Source: RGIG6919 sp045531905
GTDB taxonomy: Bacteria > Bacillota > Clostridia > Lachnospirales > Lachnospiraceae
Reading direction: 5' to 3'
Assembly: GCA_045531905.1 (NCBI GenBank)
Contig: JAZSEY010000020.1
Coordinates: forward strand, 1 to 64,000
Length of the DNA: 64,000 nucleotides
Shown: in pieces, positions 47,985 to 55,400 of the stretch
Position numbering within the stretch: position 1 is the first letter of the stretch
How the letters are laid out: the number at the start of each line of letters is the position of its first letter
Notes under the pieces: model-generated
Databases searched by the model: none
Told to the model about the DNA's origin: nothing
The model's input: the letters and a program-made list of their open reading frames with translations, nothing else
Translations under genes and position numbers: made by a program

Positions 47985-49490
47985 ATGAGCTATCAAACAC
48001 ACTTAGAATATATTAGATCGATTAATGACCAGTTTCGATATTATAAGACAATAGAATCTTTATTTGAGTTGGATCAGTGGTCTGCGTTGCCTTTAGAAGG
48101 CGGTGCTTACAGACAAGAGGTTGCGGCTCATATTGCCGAGTTGAAGGCGGGATTATTTGACAGTGACGAAGCAAAAAGTGCAGCAAACTATTTTAGAAAT
48201 GCAAACTTAGAGGATATTGATGATTATATTGAACGAGGATTGGTGCGTAGTTTTTTGTTCCGTTATCGCAATCAGACCCGCACACCGAAGTATTTAATGC
48301 ATAAGTATAGCATGCTCCGTGCTGAGACTATGAATCAGTGGAAGGCGGCAAGAGAGCAACAGGATTTTGAAATCTTTCGTCCATGGCTTACCAAGGTGTT
48401 TGACTTAAAAAGACAGATTGCAGAAGCAATTGACCCGGATGCACCAGCATTTGATACGTTGGTAAGTATCAATGATGAAGGAACCACCTGCGAGGAAATC
48501 AGTCGCGAATTTGATGTATTAAAAGTTGGATTAACGGAACTTAGAAGTTGTATTGAAAAGAGTAGTATAAAGCCTGATAGTTCCATTTTTAATACTCCAG
48601 TTGACCCTGCAAGGATTGAGGCTTTTTCTCAACGTCTTGCCCGTGAAACAGGATATCAGGAAACCAGAGGTGGATTTAATAATAAGGTGGTTCACGCGTT
48701 TACTTCATTTATGGGTCCAAGAGATGCCCGTGTTTCCACCTATCAGAATGACAGTTTAAACATGATATTTACCTGCTTACATGAAGCTGGTCATGCTATG
48801 TATGCCAGTGGAGGAAATGATAGGGTAAATGCGGCTAATATGTGGGGCGGAATTGAAGGTAGTTTTCAAGAATCTATGGCCCGTTTCAATGAGAATATCG
48901 TGGGACGTAGCAAGGCATATTGGGAATACTATTATCCACAATTGCAGAAGGAATTTTCAGAGTTTGCCAACGTGAGTCTGGATGACTTTTATCTTTCCAT
49001 GAATGCAGTGCAACCAAGTCTTCGACGCATTACGGCGGATGAAGTGACATATAGTTTGCATGTTATTTTGCGTTATGAGTTAGAGAGAGGTTGTTTTTCA
49101 GGAGAATTAGAGGTTGGAGATTTAGCGAAAGCATGGAATGATTTGAGTGAAAAATATTTAGGTATTCGTCCGGGAAATGACACAGAAGGTGTGCTTCAGG
49201 ATATGCACTGGGCAGGGGATTATATTGGATATTTCCAAAGCTATGCCTTGGGAAATATTTATTGTGGTCAAATTCGTGAGGCAATATTAAAGGATATTCC
49301 TAATTTTGACGATAAATTGAGAAATGGTAATTTTACAGAGTTAAATCAATGGTTAGATGAAAATGTGCGTCAGTATGGCTGTTGCTATACAGCGGGGAAA
49401 ATGGCGCAGTTGGCAACTGGTACCAGACTAGATGCCAGACCATTTTTAGATTATTTGCAAGAAAAGTACAAGACACTTTATCAGTTATAG
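47985..49490 (+). CDS. M32 family metallocarboxypeptidase
   Basis: 501 residues, the usual length of M32 (Taq/Pfu carboxypeptidases). The zinc site is LHEAGHAMYASG with H266-E-x-x-H270; a third ligand is in GSFQESMARFNENIVG, about 25 residues later, as in the family (HESQS-type). Also HAFTSFMGPRDARVSTYQ before the zinc site and ITADEVTYSLHVILRYELER after it. It removes C-terminal residues from peptides in the cytoplasm. AGGAGG lies seven bases before the ATG. It is 20 bases after the amidohydrolase stop, so the two are in one operon. Confidence 0.93.
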   Translation: MSYQTHLEYIRSINDQFRYYKTIESLFELDQWSALPLEGGAYRQEVAAHIAELKAGLFDSDEAKSAANYFRNANLEDIDDYIERGLVRSFLFRYRNQTRTPKYLMHKYSMLRAETMNQWKAAREQQDFEIFRPWLTKVFDLKRQIAEAIDPDAPAFDTLVSINDEGTTCEEISREFDVLKVGLTELRSCIEKSSIKPDSSIFNTPVDPARIEAFSQRLARETGYQETRGGFNNKVVHAFTSFMGPRDARVSTYQNDSLNMIFTCLHEAGHAMYASGGNDRVNAANMWGGIEGSFQESMARFNENIVGRSKAYWEYYYPQLQKEFSEFANVSLDDFYLSMNAVQPSLRRITADEVTYSLHVILRYELERGCFSGELEVGDLAKAWNDLSEKYLGIRPGNDTEGVLQDMHWAGDYIGYFQSYALGNIYCGQIREAILKDIPNFDDKLRNGNFTELNQWLDENVRQYGCCYTAGKMAQLATGTRLDARPFLDYLQEKYKTLYQL

Positions 49491-49542
49491 TGTATAATAT
49501 ATCTGAATCAGTACAAAAGATATACATGGGGGAATATTGGGG

Positions 49543-50628
49543 ATGGAGAAACTTTCTGTTGGGAAGCTTTCACGAGAAGAACGTATTGCTTTCTTTCAAT
49601 CAAAGTATGAATACTACCGAAGATTTAATCTGCGCATGATAACAGTAGCGACGTTAGCATGTATCAGTTTTTTTGTGACGGATTGTAGCATATTTGGACA
49701 CTTCGCATATGAGACGTTGTTATCTCGTCTGATATTGATTGTGCCATTTATTATGTTTGTAATTTTGTCTAGAAAAGTAACTGATTATCGCATCATGGTT
49801 CCGACAACCTATTTGATGATACATATTATCATCTGGTGTACGGATTGGGCCACATATTTGCTTCCAGATCGACAGTATGCAATACCGGGCATGATGATTA
49901 TGAATTTGATTTTCGTCTGTGCCGGATTTTCCGCTCCGTTTAAATATAGCATGATTGCCCACATATTGTTGCTGGCGGATATTGCTGTTGCTGATATTTT
50001 TATTCAGTATCAGGATGTGGAAATGATGTATATGTTTAATATTCCATGTATCGTTGCGGTTGGAGCTATGCATCACATGATGCAGGGTGTGTATTTTGAA
50101 CATTATCTTGCGAAGGATAAGTTGCATAATCTGGTTGTTCATGACCAGCTTACTGGGGTTTATAATCGTAATGTTATGAAAGAGATTAGCGACGGTAATA
50201 CAGGCGTATTGAATTACAGTAGTGATTTGGATGTTAGTTTATTGTTGACGGATATAGATTTCTTTAAGAAGGTAAATGATCAGTATGGTCATGAAGCCGG
50301 AGATAAGGTAATCGTTTATCTCGCCAATATGCTTAAGACTAGTGTGCGTGCTACGGATTATGTTATCCGCTGGGGTGGAGAAGAATTTGTCATTATTATG
50401 CCAGGATGTTCCGCTGAACAGGCGAAACGTATCGCTGAAAAACTGAGAGAAAAGGTTGAGAGTAGTGACAATGGAATATGCAAGACAACCATCTCTATTG
50501 GTGTTGCGCTTTATGATGGTGGAAACTATCATGATACTTTTAAGAAAGCAGATGAAGCCTTATATTATGCAAAGAATAATGGTAGAAATTTAGTTGTTTC
50601 CTATGATTTAGATATGACAAAAGAATGA
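49543..50628 (+). CDS. Membrane GGDEF diguanylate cyclase
   Basis: 361 residues. Six hydrophobic helices at about 28-48, 58-75, 85-103, 110-128, 135-152 and 160-175 form the sensory part. The GGDEF domain follows, with LTGVYNRNVMKEIS, LLTDIDFFKKVNDQYGHEAGD (metal D) and RWGGEEFVIIMPG, a catalytically active GGEEF form; TISIGVALYD closes the domain. It makes c-di-GMP. Unlike the three c-di-GMP genes at 12-17 kb it stands alone. A TATAAT box at 49494-49499 overlaps the end of the peptidase gene. The ATG at 49543 is chosen; an in-frame TTG six bases earlier is possible. Confidence 0.9.
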   Translation: MEKLSVGKLSREERIAFFQSKYEYYRRFNLRMITVATLACISFFVTDCSIFGHFAYETLLSRLILIVPFIMFVILSRKVTDYRIMVPTTYLMIHIIIWCTDWATYLLPDRQYAIPGMMIMNLIFVCAGFSAPFKYSMIAHILLLADIAVADIFIQYQDVEMMYMFNIPCIVAVGAMHHMMQGVYFEHYLAKDKLHNLVVHDQLTGVYNRNVMKEISDGNTGVLNYSSDLDVSLLLTDIDFFKKVNDQYGHEAGDKVIVYLANMLKTSVRATDYVIRWGGEEFVIIMPGCSAEQAKRIAEKLREKVESSDNGICKTTISIGVALYDGGNYHDTFKKADEALYYAKNNGRNLVVSYDLDMTKE

Positions 50629-50649
50629 AAATTGTTTTCTAAAAACTAA

Positions 50650-50679
50650 GGTATAAAATGCCTTCATTTACAGATACTA
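50650..50679 (+). promoter_or_regulatory. Possible forespore (SigG/SigF-type) promoter of spoVT
   Basis: GGTATA (50650-50655), 17-base spacer, GATACTA (50673-50679). The pattern GTATA ... ATACTA resembles the SigG consensus GHATR ... CATWHTA with one change at the first -10 base. spoVT is SigG-dependent in Bacillus subtilis. The motif AGATACTA occurs twice, the second at 50685, so the match may be fortuitous. Confidence 0.4.
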
Positions 50680-50717
50680 GTTCCAGATACTAAGATTTGT
50701 AAATGGAGGTTTTTTAT

Positions 50718-51266
50718 ATGAAAGCAACAGGTATTGTGCGTCGTATAGACGAGCTTGGTCGTGTGGTGGTGCCAAAGGAAATTAGAAGAACTCTGAGAAT
50801 CAGAGAAGGTGACCCGCTAGAAATATTTACGGATAAAGATGGAGAGATAGTATTAAAGAAGTATTCTCCTATCGGAGAATTAAGTACTTTTGCGCAGCAG
50901 TATGTAGAGGCTACCGCACAGATATTGGGCCATGCAGTCTGTGTTTGTGATAGAGACCAGATTATCGCAGTAGCGGGCATGCCAAAGAAAGAATTGATGG
51001 GGAAGAGTTTGCATAAAGAACTGGAGGAGGCCATCAATGATAGAGAGGCAATTCTTGCTAGAAAAGGCGAGAAAAAGTATATAAAAATTACTGGGCACAA
51101 TGACGAGGAATATGAAGGCGAAATTGTACAGACCATCATTTGTGAGGGGGACGCAATTGGTGCAGTTATTATTTTAAATAAAGATGAAAAAAAGACGCTA
51201 GGGGAAAGCGAACGAAAAGCAGCGGTAATCGCCGCGAACTTTCTAGGCAGACAAATGGAAGGATAA
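50718..51266 (+). CDS. spoVT: Stage V sporulation protein T
   Basis: 182 residues. The AbrB-type DNA-binding half (MKATGIVRRIDELGRVVVPK, then EIRRTLRIREGDPLEIF) is nearly invariant in SpoVT, followed by a GAF domain (about 60-180; QYVEATAQILGHAVCVCDRDQIIAVAG, GDAIGAVIILN). It controls forespore genes made under SigG and helps coat and germination functions. GGAGG is eight bases before the ATG at 50718. It opens the spoVT-hup-rqcP-yabP-yabQ-divIC-spoIIE order seen across Bacilli and Clostridia. The mazG (yabN) gene usual in this neighbourhood is absent. Confidence 0.96.
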   Translation: MKATGIVRRIDELGRVVVPKEIRRTLRIREGDPLEIFTDKDGEIVLKKYSPIGELSTFAQQYVEATAQILGHAVCVCDRDQIIAVAGMPKKELMGKSLHKELEEAINDREAILARKGEKKYIKITGHNDEEYEGEIVQTIICEGDAIGAVIILNKDEKKTLGESERKAAVIAANFLGRQMEG

Positions 51267-51320
51267 TATTAGCAATTTGCTAAAAATGCCGAGTTTTCTT
51301 TGAAAATCATGGCATTTTAC

Positions 51321-51349
51321 TTGACAAATGCTTCCATAGAGAGTATAAC
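51321..51349 (+). promoter_or_regulatory. SigA promoter of the HU gene
   Basis: TTGACA (51321-51326), 17-base spacer, TATAAC (51344-51349), followed by GAGGAGG and the start at 51428. Close to consensus, as expected for an abundant nucleoid protein. Confidence 0.8.
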
Positions 51350-51427
51350 TAACTATGACAGTTTTGGTTTGCTTATGTGACCATGACAAAAAATTATATA
51401 ATCTATTTTCAGAGGAGGATTTATTCG

Positions 51428-51703
51428 ATGAACAAGACTGAATTAGTAGCAGCTATTGCTGAAAAGACAGAATTATCTAAGAAGGACGCTGAGAAGGCAT
51501 TAAAGGCTTTCACAGAGGTTGTAACAGATGAGTTAAAGAAGGGTGAGAAGATCCAGTTAGTAGGTTTCGGTACTTTCGAAGTTGCTGAGAGACCAGCTAG
51601 ACAGGGTAGAAATCCTAAGACAGGCGAGACAATGCCTATCGCTGCTTCAAAGGCTCCTAAGTTCAAAGCTGGTAAGGCTTTAAAGGATGAAGTTAACGCA
51701 TAA
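51428..51703 (+). CDS. hup: DNA-binding protein HU
   Basis: 91 residues. The sequence MNKTELVAAIAEKTELSKKD, then the strand-turn VGFGTFEVAERPARQGRNP with the R-N-P-x-T-G-E arm (residues about 46-72) that grips the DNA minor groove, is diagnostic of HU. It coats and bends the chromosome. The ribosome site AGGAGGATT lies upstream and a strong terminator (51725-51755) follows. Codon use is strongly biased to the preferred set, as expected for a highly expressed gene. Confidence 0.97.
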   Translation: MNKTELVAAIAEKTELSKKDAEKALKAFTEVVTDELKKGEKIQLVGFGTFEVAERPARQGRNPKTGETMPIAASKAPKFKAGKALKDEVNA

Positions 51704-51724
51704 GTTTAGCTTATTTATAGAAAG

Positions 51725-51755
51725 AGCACCCAGAAGGGTGCTTTTTCTTTTTCTA
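51725..51755 (+). terminator. Intrinsic terminator after hup
   Basis: AGCACCC, loop agaa, GGGTGCT, followed by TTTTTCTTTTTCT. It precedes the rqcP start by about 20 bases. Confidence 0.88.
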
Positions 51756-51770
51756 TTGAGAGGTATAAAT

Positions 51771-52010
51771 ATGAGATTAGATAAATATTTAAAAGTATCA
51801 AGATTGATTAAGAGACGTACGGTTGCCAATGAAGCATGTGATGCCGGTCGTGTTATGGTAAATGACAAAGTGGTGAAGGCGTCTTATGACGTAAAACTTG
51901 GTGACGTGATTGAGATTGCCTTCGGTAACAAATCTGTCAAGGTGGAAGTGACGGATATTGTTGAGACAACCAAGAAGGAAGCGGCGAAGGAAATGTATCG
52001 CTATCTATAA
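51771..52010 (+). CDS. rqcP: S4-domain RNA-binding protein (RqcP/YabO type)
   Basis: 79 residues consisting almost only of an S4 RNA-binding domain (MRLDKYLKVSRLIKRRTVAN, then EACDAGRVMVNDKVVKASYDVKLGD). This size and position match RqcP (YabO), which works with RqcH to add alanine tails to stalled nascent chains on the ribosome in Firmicutes. GAGAGG lies upstream of the ATG. It sits between hup and yabP as in B. subtilis and Clostridia. Confidence 0.9.
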   Translation: MRLDKYLKVSRLIKRRTVANEACDAGRVMVNDKVVKASYDVKLGDVIEIAFGNKSVKVEVTDIVETTKKEAAKEMYRYL

Positions 52011-52031
52011 TTGTCTATAATTGTGCTTTAG

Positions 52032-52059
52032 TCATATTCGCAGTTTTATTGCATATAGT
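52032..52059 (+). promoter_or_regulatory. Mother-cell SigE-type promoter of yabP
   Basis: TCATATT (52032-52038) and CATATAGT (52052-52059) with a 13-base spacer, matching SigE -35 (KMATATT) and -10 (CATACANT) apart from one base. yabP and yabQ are SigE-dependent in B. subtilis, and yabP starts 48 bases downstream. Confidence 0.65.
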
Positions 52060-52106
52060 TTTTTAAATGGCATTTTTCTGACGATGTAATAAGGAGCGAA
52101 CTTGAA

Positions 52107-52391
52107 ATGGAAGAACGTGTAGCGGCAAAGGGACATAAATTGATTATGAATGATAGAAGCACCAGTAATATTACAGGTGTTGTGGATGTTATGTCATTCG
52201 ATACGAAAGAAATCATTTTAGTAACAGAGATGGGCATGTTGATGATAAAGGGTGATGACCTGCATATCAAAAAATTGTCTGTGGAAAAAGGAGAAGCAGA
52301 TGTAACCGGAAAAATTGATAGTCTGGTATATTCTGAAATGCGTTCTACGGCAGAGGCGGCAGGGAACTTGATTGGTCGGTTGTTTAAATAA
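52107..52391 (+). CDS. yabP: Sporulation protein YabP
   Basis: 94 residues of the YabP family. HKLIMNDRSTSNITGVVDV followed by SFDTKEIILVTEMGMLMIKGDDLHIKKLSVEKGE is the typical beta-rich fold. YabP is needed in the mother cell for spore cortex formation, with YabQ encoded next. GGAG is ten bases before the ATG, and the stop codon overlaps the yabQ start (TAATG). Confidence 0.93.
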   Translation: MEERVAAKGHKLIMNDRSTSNITGVVDVMSFDTKEIILVTEMGMLMIKGDDLHIKKLSVEKGEADVTGKIDSLVYSEMRSTAEAAGNLIGRLFK

Positions 52392-52807
52392 TGGCATCCT
52401 TTATTACAGATCAGGCGAATGTGTTTTGGCAGAGTTTTCTTTGTGGATTTTCTATTTGGCTCCTTTATGATGTGTTTTTGATACTACGAACGACATGGAA
52501 GCACGGAACTATTATGTTGACCGTGGAGAATATGATTTTTTGGCTGATAGCTGCCAAGGAGATATTTGAAACGTTCTATTTGTACAATTATGGGAACTTG
52601 CGGGCATATGCATTTATAGGTGTATTTCTAGGAATCTGGATACATAATTATGTGCTAACCAAGCCATTTTTGTGGATATATCGTAAAATTTGTGGATTTT
52701 TAAAGGTTAAAGTGTATCCTAAAGTGAAAAAAATGTCGAAAAATGCAAAAAATATGTTGAAACAAGTAAAAAAAAGTATTATGATAAGTTTTAGGAGTAT
52801 GCTATGA
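52391..52807 (+). CDS. yabQ: Spore cortex biosynthesis protein YabQ
   Basis: 138 residues. Four hydrophobic segments at about 12-33, 45-65, 74-92 and 95-112 precede a very basic C-terminal tail (KVKVYPKVKKMSKNAKNMLK), the YabQ layout. It is an outer-forespore or mother-cell membrane protein needed for cortex assembly. The ATG overlaps the yabP stop codon by one base, so translation is coupled. Confidence 0.9.
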   Translation: MASFITDQANVFWQSFLCGFSIWLLYDVFLILRTTWKHGTIMLTVENMIFWLIAAKEIFETFYLYNYGNLRAYAFIGVFLGIWIHNYVLTKPFLWIYRKICGFLKVKVYPKVKKMSKNAKNMLKQVKKSIMISFRSML

Positions 52808-52852
52808 GCCATGTGGCTTAAGATTGATTAGTGTATTAAGGGTGAGGATATT

Positions 52853-53170
52853 TTGAAGACACGCAGAACATTGCGTCATGCGAACGGCATGGGACAGAAT
52901 CGTTTTACTATTGTATTTCTCTCATTTGTTGTTGCACTTATGTTTGTGATGCTGATGTATAGAACATCCGTATTAAAGACACAGGCAGCGGAGAATGATG
53001 AAAAGATTGCTATTCTGAACGAAAAGATTGCCGAGGAGCAAAAGCGCGCAGAAGAATTGAATGAAGAAGAGCAGTATATGCAGACCAAGGCTTATGTGGA
53101 AGACGTTGCACATGAGAAACTGGGCTTAGTGTATCCTGATGAGATTTTTATTAAAGTGAATGAAGACTAA
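52853..53170 (+). CDS. divIC: Septum formation initiator family protein DivIC/FtsB
   Basis: 105 residues. One membrane helix (about 20-42) is followed by a coiled coil (KTQAAENDEKIAILNEKIAE, then EQKRAEELNEEEQ) and the short C-terminal domain KAYVEDVAHEKLGLVYPDEIF, which matches the ARxELGLV-type end of DivIC. It joins FtsL and DivIB in the division complex. The start is TTG at 52853 with GAGG five bases upstream. The terminator at 53169-53197 begins within the TAA stop codon. Confidence 0.9.
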   Translation: MKTRRTLRHANGMGQNRFTIVFLSFVVALMFVMLMYRTSVLKTQAAENDEKIAILNEKIAEEQKRAEELNEEEQYMQTKAYVEDVAHEKLGLVYPDEIFIKVNED

Positions 53171-53197
53171 AGGCACTCTGTTTCTAGGGTGCCTTTT
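53169..53197 (+). terminator. Intrinsic terminator after divIC
   Basis: AAAGGCAC (53169-53176), 12-base loop, GTGCCTTT (53189-53196), then TT. It overlaps the divIC stop codon. Confidence 0.75.
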
Positions 53198-53227
53198 GAT
53201 TTTGTGAAATATACGAAGGAGATTAGT

Positions 53228-54016
53228 ATGGTAGAGATTCGGAATCTGACAAAGGTATATAAGTTAAGTAAAAAACAGATGGCAGATATGAAAGAGAAGG
53301 ACAAGTTAAAAGTGGCCGTAGACGATGTGAGTTTTACTGCCAGAGAAGGCGAGATATTTTGTCTGTTAGGGCCAAATGGAGCAGGTAAGACCACTACACT
53401 CCGATGCATTGCAACGTTACTGAAACCTACACAAGGTGAAATTACAGTTGAAGGTTTTCATACAGTGCGTGAAGGAAATGAAGTGCGGGCGAATATTGCA
53501 TTTTTGACAAATGAGGTAAAATTAGATCCTCATTTTACACCAAAGTATTTGTTCTCGTTCTTTGGTAAAATGCGTGGTATGGATAGTCAGCAGATTGAAG
53601 AACGGCGAGAAGAGTTATTTTCTTATTTTGGGATTACGGAATTTCAGGATAAGAAGATTTCTGAATTGTCTACCGGTATGAAACAAAAGGCATCCATTGC
53701 AGTGAGTTTGATACATGATCCTAAAGTGATTATTTTTGATGAACCTACAAATGGATTGGATATCATTACAGCAAGAGCGGTGACCGATTATTTGAAACGC
53801 TTGAAGGAGCAAGGGAAGATTGTGATTGTGTCTACTCATATTATGTCTGAGGCGCAAAAACTGGGAGATCGAGTGGCAATGATTATGAATGGTAAATGTG
53901 AGTTTAACGGTTCCTTACAGGAGGCATTAGAAAGTACATCCACTGAGGATTTGGAAGATGCATTTTTCGAAATATATAAAAAATCTATGGAGGTAAAAGA
54001 AGCATGCGAGAAATAA
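53228..54016 (+). CDS. ABC transporter ATP-binding protein (NatA-like)
   Basis: 262 residues. Walker A GPNGAGKTT, signature LSTGMKQKASIAVSL, Walker B VIIFDEPTNGLDI and the H-loop STHIMSEAQ. The DAK-rich insert KKQMADMKEKDKLKVAVDDVSF and the pairing with an ABC-2 permease resemble NatA of the Na+ exporter NatAB. GGAG is upstream of the ATG at 53228. The gene pair is inserted between divIC and spoIIE, where the B. subtilis order has yabR instead. Confidence 0.87.
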   Translation: MVEIRNLTKVYKLSKKQMADMKEKDKLKVAVDDVSFTAREGEIFCLLGPNGAGKTTTLRCIATLLKPTQGEITVEGFHTVREGNEVRANIAFLTNEVKLDPHFTPKYLFSFFGKMRGMDSQQIEERREELFSYFGITEFQDKKISELSTGMKQKASIAVSLIHDPKVIIFDEPTNGLDIITARAVTDYLKRLKEQGKIVIVSTHIMSEAQKLGDRVAMIMNGKCEFNGSLQEALESTSTEDLEDAFFEIYKKSMEVKEACEK

Positions 54017-55284
54017 ACATTGTATTCATGAAAGAAATGAAACGTATTTTTTCAGATGCGAAGCTAGTGTTTTCGCTATTCATTTTACCTGTGTTATTGA
54101 TTGTTGGAATCTATGGTTTGGTTGCGGTGTTGATAACCAACGTGGCAGAGGAACAGGATGAACATATTGCAACAGTAGGGGTATATCAGATGCCGGAAAG
54201 CTTTCAAGAGTTCTTGGCAATTCAGGATTGGACAGATGAGTGTGAGATGACGGAACTTACGGATATACAAGCACTAGCTGACGCAAAGAATGATATTCTG
54301 AACAAAGAGTTAGATGTGATCATTGCCTTTGATGAAGGGTTTGATGTATCGGTATCTGATTATTCGGTAGGAGATATACTTCCCAACGTGCAAACATACT
54401 ACAATCCTTCATCTGATTTTTCTGACAATGCCAGAAGAATGGTGTTGTCTTCTATGCTGGAGCCTTACAGACAAAGTTTGTTATCAGTCAGATACGGCAG
54501 TCAGGATGCCGCTAAGGTGTTTCAGATAGATGCATCTGAAGAAGGTTCGGTCATTCAGGATGAAGATAGAGCAAATGGAGAATTATTTGGTACGATTATT
54601 CCATATTTGGTATCCGTGTTACTATTTGCAGGTGCTATGAGTATAGGCTGTGATATGATTGCAGGTGAAAAAGAAAGAGGTACCATGGCGGCATTGTTGA
54701 TTACACCGGCAAAACGAACAAACATTGTTATGGGAAAAATATTGGCTATGATGGCACTGACAGCGATTTCTGCCATTATATATGTGGCCTCCATGGTGAT
54801 AGCCCTTCCACTTTTGCTATTTAGTGTCATGGGTTCCGATGGCGGTGCTGAAATGGTGCAGGATGTGGTAGAGCAGACAGGGCAAACGACTGACCTCATG
54901 GGAATGACATTGCATTTTCAGCCATGGCAGATTTTGATGTTAATATTGATTCTGATTGCTGTGGTATTTGTATATGTGGCGTTGATAGCAATTGTTGCGG
55001 TGTTGGCAAAGGACATGAAGGAAGCAAGTACTTACATAACACCAATTTATACAATCGTTATGGTCAGTGGTATGGTTACAATGTTTGCAGGAGAAAATGC
55101 AGGGACAAGCACGTACTGCATACCACTTTATGGTGCGGTCATTGCCATGAAGAATATCTTAGGTCAAAATATAACTGCATTCAACTGTGGTGTTACCTTG
55201 CTTTCACATTTATTATTAGGGGTAGTGATTATATTAATTACTGCCAAAGCATTTTCCAATGAAAAGTTAATGTTTAATGCTTAG
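54004..55284 (+). CDS. ABC-2 permease (NatB-like)
   Basis: 426 residues. Basic start MREINIVFMKEMKRIFSDAK, first helix (about 20-42), a long extracytoplasmic domain (about 45-195), then five helices (about 198-220, 245-270, 320-345, 355-375 and 395-415). The large loop between helix 1 and 2 is the NatB-type arrangement. Its start lies 13 bases inside the end of the ATPase gene. Substrate not proven; Na+ export is a family-based guess. Ends 117 bases before the spoIIE start. Confidence 0.83.
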   Translation: MREINIVFMKEMKRIFSDAKLVFSLFILPVLLIVGIYGLVAVLITNVAEEQDEHIATVGVYQMPESFQEFLAIQDWTDECEMTELTDIQALADAKNDILNKELDVIIAFDEGFDVSVSDYSVGDILPNVQTYYNPSSDFSDNARRMVLSSMLEPYRQSLLSVRYGSQDAAKVFQIDASEEGSVIQDEDRANGELFGTIIPYLVSVLLFAGAMSIGCDMIAGEKERGTMAALLITPAKRTNIVMGKILAMMALTAISAIIYVASMVIALPLLLFSVMGSDGGAEMVQDVVEQTGQTTDLMGMTLHFQPWQILMLILILIAVVFVYVALIAIVAVLAKDMKEASTYITPIYTIVMVSGMVTMFAGENAGTSTYCIPLYGAVIAMKNILGQNITAFNCGVTLLSHLLLGVVIILITAKAFSNEKLMFNA

Positions 55285-55309
55285 AAATATGTTTATATAG
55301 TCATAAATG

Positions 55310-55364
55310 TGTCGAAATTCTCAGACATGGTATGACAATGGAAGGGACATGCCTTTTATATAAT
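55310..55364 (+). promoter_or_regulatory. Spo0A-controlled promoter of spoIIE
   Basis: A perfect Spo0A box TGTCGAA (55310-55316) lies upstream of TATGAC (55331-55336), a 22-base spacer and TATAAT (55359-55364). The B. subtilis spoIIE and spoIIG promoters likewise have a SigA promoter with an overlong 21-22-base spacer that needs Spo0A~P. The first start codon is 37 bases downstream. Confidence 0.7.
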
Positions 55365-55400
55365 GAGTTCCACAAATTTGGAACTTGGGAGGTATGTGTC

